A stretch of 42,376 nucleotides of DNA. Source: Pseudanabaena sp. M53BS1SP1A06MG (GTDB taxonomy: Bacteria > Cyanobacteriota > Cyanobacteriia > Pseudanabaenales > Pseudanabaenaceae). Where the stretch lies: positions 1 to 42,376 of the forward strand of contig JADBWH010000079.1 of NCBI GenBank assembly GCA_020404105.1, given 5' to 3'. A program made the translations under genes and the position numbers. Shown in pieces: positions 32,871 through 42,364 of the stretch (the stretch's first letter is position 1; each line of letters begins with the position of its first letter). The notes under the pieces were generated by a model that saw only the letters and a program-made list of their open reading frames with translations, had not been told where the DNA came from and did no database searches.

Positions 32871-35800
32871 ATGCAACTTTCTCTTCATGATTTCTGGATT
32901 TCTGGGATGGTCTTGCTCGGTTGGAGTGTTGCAACATTTCCAGCCAACTCTCAGATCATCCCTGATCAATCTTTACCTATGAACTCTGTAGTAACTAAAA
33001 GTGGCTTAACCCATACAATTACTGGCGGCACAACTAGAGGCGTAAATCTCTATCATAGTTTTCAAGAATTCTCAGTTCCGATCAACAATACTGCCTATTT
33101 TAATAATGCTTCTCATGTCCAAAATATTGTGACGAGAGTAACAGGTAACTCCACTTCCAATATTGATGGACTAATTAAAGCAAATGGGAATGCTAATTTA
33201 TTTCTTCTCAATCCTCAAGGGATTACCTTTGGAACCAATGCAAAACTAGATATTGGCGGTACTTTTGTGGGGACTACGGCCAGCAATTTCAAATTAACTG
33301 ATGGTAGTGAATTTAGTGCGACCAATCCCCAAGCCCCACCTTTACTGACAAGTAATATTACTCAGGGATTACAGTATGGGATGAGCAATCAGGGAGCCAC
33401 AATCACTAATCAGGGGAATCTTTCCACGGGACAAGATTTAATACTCAATGCTGACAAGCTGCATTTGCAGGGGCATTTGCAAGCAGGACGAGACTTAATT
33501 TTAAAGGCGCAAGATACAGTCCTAATTCGCGATCGCGCTAATGAGCATTTTGGAGCCGTTGCGGGGAGATATTTAACCATACAGGGAAATCAATTAGTCG
33601 ATATTTTTACTCTCAACCATCCTCAGAGTGGATTTTGGTCAGGTCATAATTTGATCTTGCGATCGGCAAATCCGATCATTGGTGATGCTCATTTTTATGC
33701 TGGGAGAGACTTAAAGATTGAGAAATTAGATGATACTCTCGGTAACTTAATCAGCCCTAACGATCCCGTAATTCTAGCGAATGGGAATGTAACTTTAGGT
33801 GACTATACAGGTGCATCACTGCATATTTTAGCGGGGGGGAGTGTGACCCTTGGAAATGTGACAATCACTGGCACTGGCAGCACTAGTACGACGATTAATC
33901 CTAGTAATAACAATCTATTCAATGCCACGAAAAGCTATGCCGATCTCGCCACCTTCTTTTTGACCGAATATCAAGCGCTCAAAAATAGCGATGGAACAGT
34001 GCAGGATGTGGTCTCCGTCAAAATCCCCATAACAATTGATGGTAGTCTGCAAGCAACTTTAGATGTGCGTGCTGGGGTGGATTGGACACAGTTGGGAGGT
34101 TTACCAAGCAGTCCCCTCAGCTTAGGTAATGTGACTCCTAGCCCTACCTATAATAATCCTTCTCTTAATGCGAATATTACAGTGAATGGCAATATTCGTA
34201 TAAATCAGCCTAATGGATTAGTGCTATTAACCAATCAATTCTCTCCTAATACATTGCAAGGTGAAATTTCAACGCAAGTAATTGATGTTGGTACAAATGT
34301 TGTAGATGCACAAGGGGGAGACATTCGCATCTATGGTCGTGGAGAAATTTCTCTCAACTCTGACTTAATTAGCTATTCAGAGCCAAATAGCGGTAATGCA
34401 GGTCATGGTGGATCGATCTCTATTTCATCATATTTGGGGAATATCACGATACAATCAGACCTATATACTGACTCTTTCACCTTGTCAGGGAACGCGAGTA
34501 ATGGAGGCAAAATTTCTTTATCTTCTTATTCTGGGAGTATTATCCTTGATAATATATATTTTGAAACTTCCTCTTTTACTTATAATGGGAATTCGGCTAA
34601 TGCGGGAGATGTTTCTCTCACTTCATATTCTGGCAATATTACGGTTAATCGTCCACTCTGGAAATCTCCATCAGTTGCATCAGCTTTAGGTAGTGCTGGG
34701 AATGGAGGTAATGCACTTATTGCTACCTATTCTGGCAATATCTTAATTGAGGATGCTAGGAGCTATTTCGGAGATACTGGTACTTATTTAGACACAGGTA
34801 CTTACTCAGGTTCTAAGTCCTCTGGTAATGGCGGTAACTTTTATTTATCTTCTAATTCTGGCAATATTGTACTGTCTAAAGCTCCATTAAACTCTTCTAC
34901 AGCTTCCTATGCATCTTCAAAATCAGAATTTGCTGGTAATGGCGGCAAAATATCCTTTTCTACTAATTCTGGAAATATTACTCTGAATGATTTGACGTTG
35001 TACTCCTATTCCTTTGCACAATCGGCAAATGCTCGGAATGGAGGGGAAATCTCTCTCTATTCTAGGTCTGGCAATATTTACCTAAATAATTCAACCCTAT
35101 CCGCTTACTCACTGGCTCCTTTAGCAGGTTCCCAGAATGGCGGTACAGTATCAATATCTACTCCCAGTGGCAATATCATCAGTGACTTAACCAGTTATAT
35201 ATTATCCTTTTCTATCTCTAAGCTAGGTGAGAGTAGTGGGAATGGTGGTGAAATTAACTTAACTGCCAAAAATCAAATTAGTAATCTTGGTCTGTTTACA
35301 TCATCAGCCTTTGGGCAAGCAGGAGCAGTCAATATCAAGGGCGTAGATGACTTGGCGATCGCTAGTCTTCAGATCATTACTAGCAAAACCGTTAACTTTC
35401 CCAAACGTGCCTATGATATTAACGATCCGAATACTTTCATCACCACAATTTTTGGTACAGGTGAATCTGGACGATCAGGAGATGTCACAGTTACAGGAGC
35501 AAAGAATTTAATATTTGACAATACGCTGATCTTGAGTACCACCCAAGGGATTGATCCTGCGGGGAATATTGCGATTATCAGTCCTGATGCAATTATTTTT
35601 CAGAACAGTCAAATCCTCAGTAATACCAGTAGCAAAGGTAATGCAGGCAATATCGCTGTTACCGCAGGACAGAATATCACCTTCAACAGTAACAGTCAGA
35701 TTACAGCCCAAACTAGTAATGATGGGAAAGCTGGCAATATTGATCTAAAAGCTGGTAATTCAATTCTCTTTACTGCGGGCACGGGCTTATTTGCTAATAC

Positions 35801-36692
35801 AACTATGGGCTCTAAGGGAAATGGCGGTAATATTACTATCGATCCACATTCTGTTGTTCTCAAAGATGGTGCGACGATTGCAGTGGATAGCCTTGGTTTC
35901 GGGCTAGGTGGTAATATTAGCATCCTAGCCAATTTTCTCTCGCTTCTCAATGGTTCTTCTATTACAGCTTCTACTGCTAGTACGAATGGAGGTAACATCA
36001 ACTTAAATGTTCCATCAATACTGCTTTTGCGCTATGCCAGCAATATCACTACCACCGCAGGTACAGCCAACGCAGGGGGCAATGGTGGGAATATTAGTAT
36101 AAATGCAGGATTTATTGTTGGGGTTAAGGGAGAAAATAGTAATATCTTTGCCAATGCCTTTACTGGTAATGGCGGCAATATCAATATTAATACCAATGCT
36201 ATATATGGTCTAGAGTTCCATCCTCAACTGACCTCATTTAGTGATATTTCTGCTAGTTCTCAATTTGGCTTGCAGGGAACTGTAGTTGTTTCTACTCCCT
36301 CCCTCGATCCTAGCCGAGGTCTGACCACGTTACCTGTTAATCTCAGCGATCCATCAAAGCAAATTAGTCAAAGTTGTGGAGTCGGAGGTAAGTTATCTAG
36401 TCGCGATAGTAGATTTACTATTTTGGGGCGAGGTGGTTTACCTAAGAGTCCCAGTGATGAGCTTTCGAGTACACAGCCTTTAGTGGAATTAGCTAATCTT
36501 GTACCAGATAGCAATAATCAAAACTTAGGATCAGTAGCCAACCCAGAATCAAAACAGGAAGTAAAAAAAGCAGTTTCTCAAGGGATTATTGAGGCAAATG
36601 CGATCGCTAGAGATAGTCGCGGTGTCCTGCGTTTGGTATCAGCTACTCATCCTCTCAGTTCCGCTATTCCTGAGCTTTCTTGTACAAAATAG
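32871..36692 (+). CDS. Filamentous haemagglutinin-type TpsA exoprotein
   Basis: 1273 residues. A signal peptide of about 28 residues (VLLGWSVATFPANSQ) is followed by the TPS secretion domain (about 29-260) with its signatures SVPINNTAYFNNA, IVTRVTGNSTSNIDG and NANLFLLNPQGITFGTNA. The body is predicted right-handed beta helix. Residues about 507-800 contain roughly eight degenerate tandem units of 35-50 residues with the core GNGG-x-I-S-x-x-S-x-SGNI-x-L. The end has LSCTK with two Cys-containing segments (QSCGVGG, ELSCTK). It is exported by the divergent TpsB. It probably forms a cell-surface or released adhesin-like fibre. AGGTGG precedes the ATG. Six bases separate it from the CHAT gene. Confidence 0.93.
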   Translation: MQLSLHDFWISGMVLLGWSVATFPANSQIIPDQSLPMNSVVTKSGLTHTITGGTTRGVNLYHSFQEFSVPINNTAYFNNASHVQNIVTRVTGNSTSNIDGLIKANGNANLFLLNPQGITFGTNAKLDIGGTFVGTTASNFKLTDGSEFSATNPQAPPLLTSNITQGLQYGMSNQGATITNQGNLSTGQDLILNADKLHLQGHLQAGRDLILKAQDTVLIRDRANEHFGAVAGRYLTIQGNQLVDIFTLNHPQSGFWSGHNLILRSANPIIGDAHFYAGRDLKIEKLDDTLGNLISPNDPVILANGNVTLGDYTGASLHILAGGSVTLGNVTITGTGSTSTTINPSNNNLFNATKSYADLATFFLTEYQALKNSDGTVQDVVSVKIPITIDGSLQATLDVRAGVDWTQLGGLPSSPLSLGNVTPSPTYNNPSLNANITVNGNIRINQPNGLVLLTNQFSPNTLQGEISTQVIDVGTNVVDAQGGDIRIYGRGEISLNSDLISYSEPNSGNAGHGGSISISSYLGNITIQSDLYTDSFTLSGNASNGGKISLSSYSGSIILDNIYFETSSFTYNGNSANAGDVSLTSYSGNITVNRPLWKSPSVASALGSAGNGGNALIATYSGNILIEDARSYFGDTGTYLDTGTYSGSKSSGNGGNFYLSSNSGNIVLSKAPLNSSTASYASSKSEFAGNGGKISFSTNSGNITLNDLTLYSYSFAQSANARNGGEISLYSRSGNIYLNNSTLSAYSLAPLAGSQNGGTVSISTPSGNIISDLTSYILSFSISKLGESSGNGGEINLTAKNQISNLGLFTSSAFGQAGAVNIKGVDDLAIASLQIITSKTVNFPKRAYDINDPNTFITTIFGTGESGRSGDVTVTGAKNLIFDNTLILSTTQGIDPAGNIAIISPDAIIFQNSQILSNTSSKGNAGNIAVTAGQNITFNSNSQITAQTSNDGKAGNIDLKAGNSILFTAGTGLFANTTMGSKGNGGNITIDPHSVVLKDGATIAVDSLGFGLGGNISILANFLSLLNGSSITASTASTNGGNINLNVPSILLLRYASNITTTAGTANAGGNGGNISINAGFIVGVKGENSNIFANAFTGNGGNININTNAIYGLEFHPQLTSFSDISASSQFGLQGTVVVSTPSLDPSRGLTTLPVNLSDPSKQISQSCGVGGKLSSRDSRFTILGRGGLPKSPSDELSSTQPLVELANLVPDSNNQNLGSVANPESKQEVKKAVSQGIIEANAIARDSRGVLRLVSATHPLSSAIPELSCTK

Positions 36693-36698
36693 AAGTAT

Positions 36699-39404
36699 AT
36701 GCTAATTCTCAAACTCAAAAAATCTATACTACTTTTGGATACTCTTTTTAATTGCAAAGCTAGTAGTAAGTCATTACGCTATATCAGAATTGGCATCTGT
36801 GCAGTTCTCCTCACCCTGTTCTTAGGAAGTAACCCTCAACATAGCATCGCTGGTGCTACCAAAAAATTAACTAAGTCCATTAATCCAGCACTTCATCAAT
36901 CTATTACGAATAACCCTGCAGATCTGGTGCATCGAGGCAAACAATCTTATCAAGTTGGACAATATGCTCAAGCGATCGCTAATTGGCAACAAGCATTTGA
37001 TATCTATGCGAAACAAGGCGATCATCTCAATCAAGCAGTTATCGCCCAAAATCTGTCTCTAGCCCATCAACAGCTTGGTCATTGGCAAGAATCAGAGCAG
37101 TTCATTTTGCTCAGTTTAGAAATTTTACGATCGCATTCCCTACAACCGAAATTAATTGCCCAAGCACTCAATATCCAAGGCAGTATCCAAATTACTCAGG
37201 GGCAATCTCAAGCAGCATTAACTACTTGGCAAAAAGCTGAACAAATTTATGCACAGGTGGGAGATCAAGATGGAGTCTCACGCAGCAGAATCAATCAAAG
37301 TCAGGCGATGCGATTACTCGGTCTCTATCCTAAAGCCAGAGAACTGCTACAACAGATGCAATCGTCGCTGAAAAAGCTTCCTAACTCGGCGCTCAAACTT
37401 GCGAGTCTACTCAATCTTGGAGATACGCTCCGACTCAATGGTGATTTTACAGAAGCTACCACTGTCTTGAAAGATAGTTTAGCGATTGCTCAAGAGCTTA
37501 ATGATGTCTCTACAGTTGCCGAAATTTTCCTAAGCTTAGGCAACATCGCCTCTAGTCAACAACAATCTGCTAGCTTAGGAGATCGCACTTACCGTCAGCA
37601 AAAAAGCGTTGAGGCGATCGCCTATTACCAACAAGCTGATCAAATGGCAACTCTTCCGATTATCAAAGTAAAAGCCCAACTCAACCAATTACGTCTAGCT
37701 ATTGATTTGAAACAAGTTGATGCAGTCAAGCGCCTATTAACAACAATCCCAGCCCAGTTGCCTAACCTCCCGCCTAGCCGTGTTGCAGTGTATGCTAACG
37801 TGAATTTTGCTCAGAGTTTAATCAAGCTCACATCTAGCGATCACTTAGGAGGTGCACTCCCATCAAGCGATCGCCAATATGCGGCACAATTACTAGCAAG
37901 ATCTGCCCAGCAAGCACATGCCATGAGTGATCTGCGAGCCGAAGCCTACGCAATCGGCTATCTAGGCGAACTCTACGAGCGATCACAGCAGTTACCAGAA
38001 GCACAGGAGTTAACCGCACAGGCTCTCATCCTTGCCCAAACCTATAATGCGGCTGATATTGCCTATCGTTGGCAGTGGCAACTGGGACGCATCTTCAAGG
38101 CACAAGGTAAACACTCCCAAGCGATCGCAGCCTATAACGAAGCTGTGAGCACCCTCAACTCCATTCGGGGCGACCTTGTTTCCAGTAATACAGATATCCA
38201 GTTTTCCTTTCGCGATAGTGTCGAACCTGTTTACCGTGAGCTTGTAGGATTACTGATGACTCATGAGGAAGGCGAAACCATCAGCCAAGCTAATCTCATC
38301 TCGGCTCGTAAAGTGATCGAATCTCTGCAACTAGCAGAACTGGATAACTTTTTTAAAGAAGCTTGCCTGAAAGTTCGAGCCACTCAAGTTGATGAGATCG
38401 ATCCCCAAGCTGCGGTAATCTATCCTATTATTTTGGCTGACAGATTAGAGGTAATTGTTTCTCTTCCAAATCATTCTCTTTTTAATCATACAAGCAAAGT
38501 TTCGCAGGTTCAGCTCGACCAGCTTTTGGGTGAACTATGGCGATCGCTAAGACGGACATCACTTGAGACAGATATTCAAAGCATCTCTGAAAAAGTATAC
38601 AACCTTCTAATTAGCAAAAAAATTGCAGACACACTCGTCACCAATAAAATCCAAACTTTAGTATTTGTGCTTGATGGTTCTCTAAGGAACTTACCCATGG
38701 CAGTTCTCTATGATGGAAAACAATATTTAATGGAGAAATATAATCTTGCACTTACTCCTGGCCTACAACTTATTGATCCACGTCCCCTCAAACGTCAGCA
38801 ATTAGAAGTATTTATCGGGGGATTAAGTAAGGAAACTCAAAACTTTCAAGCATTACCTAATGTCGAGAGAGAAGTCCAGAAAATTGACGCAATAGTATCA
38901 AATCCAACACCATTACTTAATGAAACCTTTGTCAGTGAATCTATTCAACAACAAGTTAGTAAAATCCCTTTTAGAGTAGTCCATTTAGCCACTCATGGTG
39001 AATTTAGTGCTAATACTGACAAGACATTTATTTTGACTTGGAATAATCGTCTGGGAGTCAAACAATTAGGAGAATTATTGCAAACTAGAGTTCAGGATCA
39101 GAGCGCTCCCCTTGAATTATTGGTACTGAGTGCCTGTAAAACTGCCAAAGGTGATAATCGCGCTACTCTAGGTCTCGCAGGGCTAGCCGTGCAATCGGGG
39201 GCAAGGAGCACGATCGCCAGTTTATGGTCAGTTGAGGATAGTGCTACCGCCACATTTATGGAGAAGCTTTATCAAGAACTCGCAGATCTTGGAACGACAA
39301 AGGCTAGTGCCTTACGCAAAGCTCAACTCTATCTTCTCAAAAGTCCTCAGTTTACCCATCCCTTTTACTGGGCTCCTTTTGTATTAGTCGGTAATTGGCT
39401 ATAA
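36699..39404 (+). CDS. TPR-CHAT protein (caspase-like peptidase domain)
   Basis: 901 residues. A hydrophobic segment (IGICAVLLTLFLGS, about 30-45) suggests export or membrane anchoring. At least six TPR-like units follow (about 70-470, e.g. LVHRGKQSYQVGQYAQAIANWQQA and YGEL-type helices). The C-terminal CHAT domain (about 570-901) has the catalytic dyad of this caspase/separase-like fold: His766 in VVHLATHGEFS and Cys813 in LVLSACKTAKGD, plus GLAGLAVQSGARSTIASLWSV and the closing FYWAPFVLVGNW. The dyad is intact, so it may be an active protease; TpsA or another surface protein is a plausible substrate because the genes are six bases apart. This is inference. Confidence 0.92.
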   Translation: MLILKLKKSILLLDTLFNCKASSKSLRYIRIGICAVLLTLFLGSNPQHSIAGATKKLTKSINPALHQSITNNPADLVHRGKQSYQVGQYAQAIANWQQAFDIYAKQGDHLNQAVIAQNLSLAHQQLGHWQESEQFILLSLEILRSHSLQPKLIAQALNIQGSIQITQGQSQAALTTWQKAEQIYAQVGDQDGVSRSRINQSQAMRLLGLYPKARELLQQMQSSLKKLPNSALKLASLLNLGDTLRLNGDFTEATTVLKDSLAIAQELNDVSTVAEIFLSLGNIASSQQQSASLGDRTYRQQKSVEAIAYYQQADQMATLPIIKVKAQLNQLRLAIDLKQVDAVKRLLTTIPAQLPNLPPSRVAVYANVNFAQSLIKLTSSDHLGGALPSSDRQYAAQLLARSAQQAHAMSDLRAEAYAIGYLGELYERSQQLPEAQELTAQALILAQTYNAADIAYRWQWQLGRIFKAQGKHSQAIAAYNEAVSTLNSIRGDLVSSNTDIQFSFRDSVEPVYRELVGLLMTHEEGETISQANLISARKVIESLQLAELDNFFKEACLKVRATQVDEIDPQAAVIYPIILADRLEVIVSLPNHSLFNHTSKVSQVQLDQLLGELWRSLRRTSLETDIQSISEKVYNLLISKKIADTLVTNKIQTLVFVLDGSLRNLPMAVLYDGKQYLMEKYNLALTPGLQLIDPRPLKRQQLEVFIGGLSKETQNFQALPNVEREVQKIDAIVSNPTPLLNETFVSESIQQQVSKIPFRVVHLATHGEFSANTDKTFILTWNNRLGVKQLGELLQTRVQDQSAPLELLVLSACKTAKGDNRATLGLAGLAVQSGARSTIASLWSVEDSATATFMEKLYQELADLGTTKASALRKAQLYLLKSPQFTHPFYWAPFVLVGNWL

Positions 39405-39431
39405 AAAACAGTTATAGGAATTACATCACAC

Positions 39432-39536
39432 TATAGCGGTTTTCATTTTGCCTACGGCAAAATGAAAACTCAAAACTCTTAATGGGACTGATTTTTTGTT
39501 TTCAAATGAGTACACACTCATTTGAAAACCGCTATA
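39432..39536. repeat. 105-bp dispersed element, family B, copy 3
   Basis: Almost identical to the copy at 22666; ends TATAGCGGTTTTC and GAAAACCGCTATA are now a perfect inverted repeat. It lies 27 bases after the CHAT gene stop. Confidence 0.83.
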
Positions 39537-39551
39537 ACTCAATTTACTGGA

Positions 39552-39600
39552 TTTTGAGTGGATGTGGCGCGAGCGAAGTTTACACAATATCCACTCAAAA
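39552..39600. repeat. Hairpin TTTTGAGTGGAT / ATCCACTCAAAA
   Basis: Perfect 12-bp arms with an interior resembling that of the element at 32707. It immediately follows family B copy 3. The remaining bases to 39766 are AT-rich without a gene. Confidence 0.5.
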
Positions 39601-39766
39601 CGTAATTATATTTAAGAATGAAATTACTTCTGTCAACATCATAAAAAAAATAGTAAAATATCCAGATGTTTATATTCTTAGCTTTAAATATTATCTTACT
39701 TGTCTTCATCTAATTATCATTATTTCTGACTAAAAACCTTGCGTTAGTCGGTAGTGCTAAATAGCT

Positions 39767-39799
39767 AAGGATGGGTGGCGCTTCGCGCCACCCATCCTT
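39767..39799. repeat. Perfect 14-bp hairpin before the DUF928 gene
   Basis: AAGGATGGGTGGCG (39767-39780), CTTCG, CGCCACCCATCCTT (39786-39799). Very stable. It lies 40 bases before the DUF928 ATG and could terminate read-through from the CHAT gene. Confidence 0.65.
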
Positions 39800-39839
39800 A
39801 CCACAACAAATACTTTCCTTTTTATCAGGCATTAACACC

Positions 39840-40589
39840 ATGCTTCATAAAACACTTTACCTTCCCTGTGTACTTCTGGTAAGTAACATAATCTGGGAAA
39901 TCACAACATTTAAAACTTTCATAACAGTTGCTAAAGCCCAAAGCTTTGAGCCGCCTGTAAATACGCCTGCACCTACTACCACAATTGGTGGTGGTAGAAG
40001 AGGCAATGACGGGCAATGCCTGATTGATCGAGATCTTCAGGGGGATATCAAAGAGAAAAAAAATCCTATAGAGCAAGAGATTACGCTCCTACTCCCACCC
40101 AACAAATTTGGATTGACAATCTCATCACATCCGCAATTTTTTGTCTATATTCCCAAAACCAACGCGATCGCTGTCGAATTTACCCTTGAAAATCACCAAG
40201 GCAAAGGAATTGCTAGCAAAAGATTAGCTCTTACAAATACACCTAGCATTGTGACTGTTCAGTTTGATCAAAATCCCCTAGAAATCGGCAAAGATTATAA
40301 ATGGTTAGTTTCCGTAGTATGTGAAACTGGCGATCCTGAAGACCTATTTAGTGAAGGTATAATTAGGAGAATCAAACCAGAGCAAAATACACTCGCAAAA
40401 TTGGGGAAAGCAACAGCAATCGATAAAGTATATCTATACGCCAAACTTGGTATCTGGTATGAAGCGATCGCCGAACTAGCAGCTTTACGCCTTTCTCAGC
40501 CAAACAACACAGTCCTTAAAACCAATTGGTTGAATTTACTCAAGTCTGCTAGTCTCGAACATTTCGCCCATATCCCTCTCAAACTCTAA
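39840..40589 (+). CDS. DUF928 domain protein
   Basis: 249 residues from ATG 39840 (an upstream ATG at 39771 would translate a hairpin repeat and is rejected). A signal peptide (LYLPCVLLVSNIIWEITTFKTFITVAKAQ) leads to the DUF928 pattern: a GGGRRGNDGQC start, LLPPNKFGLTISSHPQFFVYIPK, AVEFTLENHQGKG, IVTVQFDQNPLEIGKDYKWLVSVVC and the final YLYAKLGIWYEAIAELAALR. DUF928 proteins are cyanobacterial periplasmic proteins of unknown function, often found near CHAT and haemagglutinin genes. That neighbourhood is reproduced here. Confidence 0.85.
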   Translation: MLHKTLYLPCVLLVSNIIWEITTFKTFITVAKAQSFEPPVNTPAPTTTIGGGRRGNDGQCLIDRDLQGDIKEKKNPIEQEITLLLPPNKFGLTISSHPQFFVYIPKTNAIAVEFTLENHQGKGIASKRLALTNTPSIVTVQFDQNPLEIGKDYKWLVSVVCETGDPEDLFSEGIIRRIKPEQNTLAKLGKATAIDKVYLYAKLGIWYEAIAELAALRLSQPNNTVLKTNWLNLLKSASLEHFAHIPLKL

Positions 40590-40630
40590 TGCTCATTAGT
40601 AATTCGGTAGTGCTTCAAAGTATTTTTTTA

Positions 40631-40671
40631 GTAATTGTATTGCGGGCGCTTCGTGCCCGCAACACAATTAC
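40631..40671. repeat. 17-bp hairpin between DUF928 and kinase genes
   Basis: GTAATTGTATTGCGGGC and GCCCGCAACACAATTAC pair with one mismatch around GCTTCGT. CGGTAGTGCT lies beside it, as it does beside the hairpin at 39767, so both belong to one loosely conserved element type. Confidence 0.6.
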
Positions 40672-40717
40672 ATTGCATGACTACCAGTAATCCAAAACTA
40701 TTCAAAAAGCAACTACA

Positions 40718-42364
40718 ATGTCTACAGATCCCGATGAACTAATTTTCATAGAAGACGAAGATGCATCTTGTATAGATAAAGAGTCAAACAATAACCCCAT
40801 AAGTATCAACCATTACCATGAATTCCCAACAATCCATGAAGTGATTGCCTCACAACATAGCTCTGTATGGAAAGTTTTAATTTGTGATGATGATACTTCC
40901 GTTCACTTAGTAACTAAATTAGCCCTAGATGGATTTAAGTTTGCAGGTAGAGAATTAGAGATTATTTCTGCTTTTTCTGGTGCTGAGGGCATTAAAATCC
41001 TTGAAAAACATCCTGAAATTGCCGTTATTTTACAAGATGTAATTATGGAAACTAACGACGCAGGATTGCAAGCAGTCAAATATATCCGAGATGTTTTAAA
41101 AAACCCATTCGTAAGAATTATTCTCAGAACGGGGCAGCCCTCAGAATTTCCTGAATCTTCTGTCATTCTGAACTATGACATCAATGACTACAAATCTAAA
41201 ACTGAACTCACTGCCCAAAAACTATTTACCAGTTTAGTTTCTAGCTTAAGAGCCTATAGCACAATTCTTAGTCTTGCTGAAAGTCAGCAAAAGTTCGCTC
41301 AGATAAATGCGAAGCTTCAAGAACTCAATCTAAATTTAGAGAAACTCGTTAAAGAGAGGACGGTTGAACTCAAAATTGCTAAAGATCAAGCTGAGCGATC
41401 CAACACTGCCAAGAGTCAATTTTTGAGGAATATGACACATGAGTTGAGAACTCCTCTCAATGGAATTCTCGGTTATACACAGCTACTCAAGAAAAGTAAT
41501 GATCCCATTGAGCGTCAAAAGGGATTAGATATCATCCAACGCAGTGGTAATCACTTACTTTCTTTAATCAATGACATACTCGACCTCTCTAAAATTGAAG
41601 CTGGAAAATTAGATCTAGATCATGAACCATTCCATTTAGATGGGCTGCTAAGTAGTCTTATTGATACATTTAAGTTGCAAGCTAGTAAGCAAGGGATACA
41701 AATTGTCTATCAGTCAGTTGGCAAAATTCCTGAATTAGTTTATGGAGATGCTAAAAGACTGCGCCAAGTTATTTTTAACCTTATGGGAAATGCTATTAAA
41801 TTCACACAGGAAGGAGTTGTATCCTTAACTGTCCAAAGTACGAGTAATGATAAAATTCGCTTTGATATTTGTGACAGTGGAATCGGTATTGCATCCGAAA
41901 ACTTATCCAAGATATTTCAATCTTTTGAACAGGTAGTTAATCCTGCCGATATGCAATCAGGAACAGGTTTAGGATTATCCATTAGTCAAAAGTTAGTGAC
42001 TCTGATGGGAGGAGAACTAAATGTCACTAGTACTTTAGGCAAGGGTAGTAACTTCTGGCTAGAAATTAGTTTACCAGTATATATTAGTTTAACGCCTATT
42101 AGCTTAGACCTAGAAGACACCTATTATGATGCAACACCTGACAATACTCCATCCCGCTTATCTTCAAAAATCTCTACTGACACGTGTTTTATTCCTGATC
42201 ATCCTATTATCTTAGAGTTATTGGAACTATTAGAAACAGGAGATTTAAGTGGTTTGCAAGGTAACTACTCAGGCTGGAGATTTGGGAAGAAATGGTTTCC
42301 AAGAAACACTTGTTTGAGAGACGCCAGAACATTAACACCTTGCTTTCTGAGAGTCGAAATATAG
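40718..42364 (+). CDS. Response-regulator receiver and histidine kinase hybrid (atypical C-terminus)
   Basis: 548 residues. An acidic N-terminus is followed by a receiver domain (about 50-175: KVLICDDDTSVHLVTKLAL, phospho-acceptor Asp107 in ILQDVIME, and IILRTGQ/DYKSKTEL with the conserved Lys). A coiled coil (LNLNLEKLVKERTVELKIAKDQAERS) joins it to the HisKA domain (His241 in FLRNMTHELRTPLNGILGY) and HATPase (NLMGNAIKFTQEG, DSGIGIA, GTGLGLSI, GKGSNFWLEI). The family tail begins normally (HPIILELLELLETGDLSG). It then changes to an unlike Trp/Arg/Cys-rich sequence up to TAG 42364, as if the gene were disrupted after codon 513 or so. No hydrophobic segments, so it is cytosolic. Confidence 0.85.
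   Translation: MSTDPDELIFIEDEDASCIDKESNNNPISINHYHEFPTIHEVIASQHSSVWKVLICDDDTSVHLVTKLALDGFKFAGRELEIISAFSGAEGIKILEKHPEIAVILQDVIMETNDAGLQAVKYIRDVLKNPFVRIILRTGQPSEFPESSVILNYDINDYKSKTELTAQKLFTSLVSSLRAYSTILSLAESQQKFAQINAKLQELNLNLEKLVKERTVELKIAKDQAERSNTAKSQFLRNMTHELRTPLNGILGYTQLLKKSNDPIERQKGLDIIQRSGNHLLSLINDILDLSKIEAGKLDLDHEPFHLDGLLSSLIDTFKLQASKQGIQIVYQSVGKIPELVYGDAKRLRQVIFNLMGNAIKFTQEGVVSLTVQSTSNDKIRFDICDSGIGIASENLSKIFQSFEQVVNPADMQSGTGLGLSISQKLVTLMGGELNVTSTLGKGSNFWLEISLPVYISLTPISLDLEDTYYDATPDNTPSRLSSKISTDTCFIPDHPIILELLELLETGDLSGLQGNYSGWRFGKKWFPRNTCLRDARTLTPCFLRVEI

Noticed and set aside
34396-35275. Regular repeats that might suggest a CRISPR array
   Set aside because: They are in-frame, degenerate protein-coding repeats inside tpsA, with no fixed direct repeat and no unique spacers of constant length.
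39482-39733. An 83-codon open frame after the CHAT gene
   Set aside because: It starts inside family B copy 3 and crosses a hairpin; composition and lack of a ribosome site indicate no gene.
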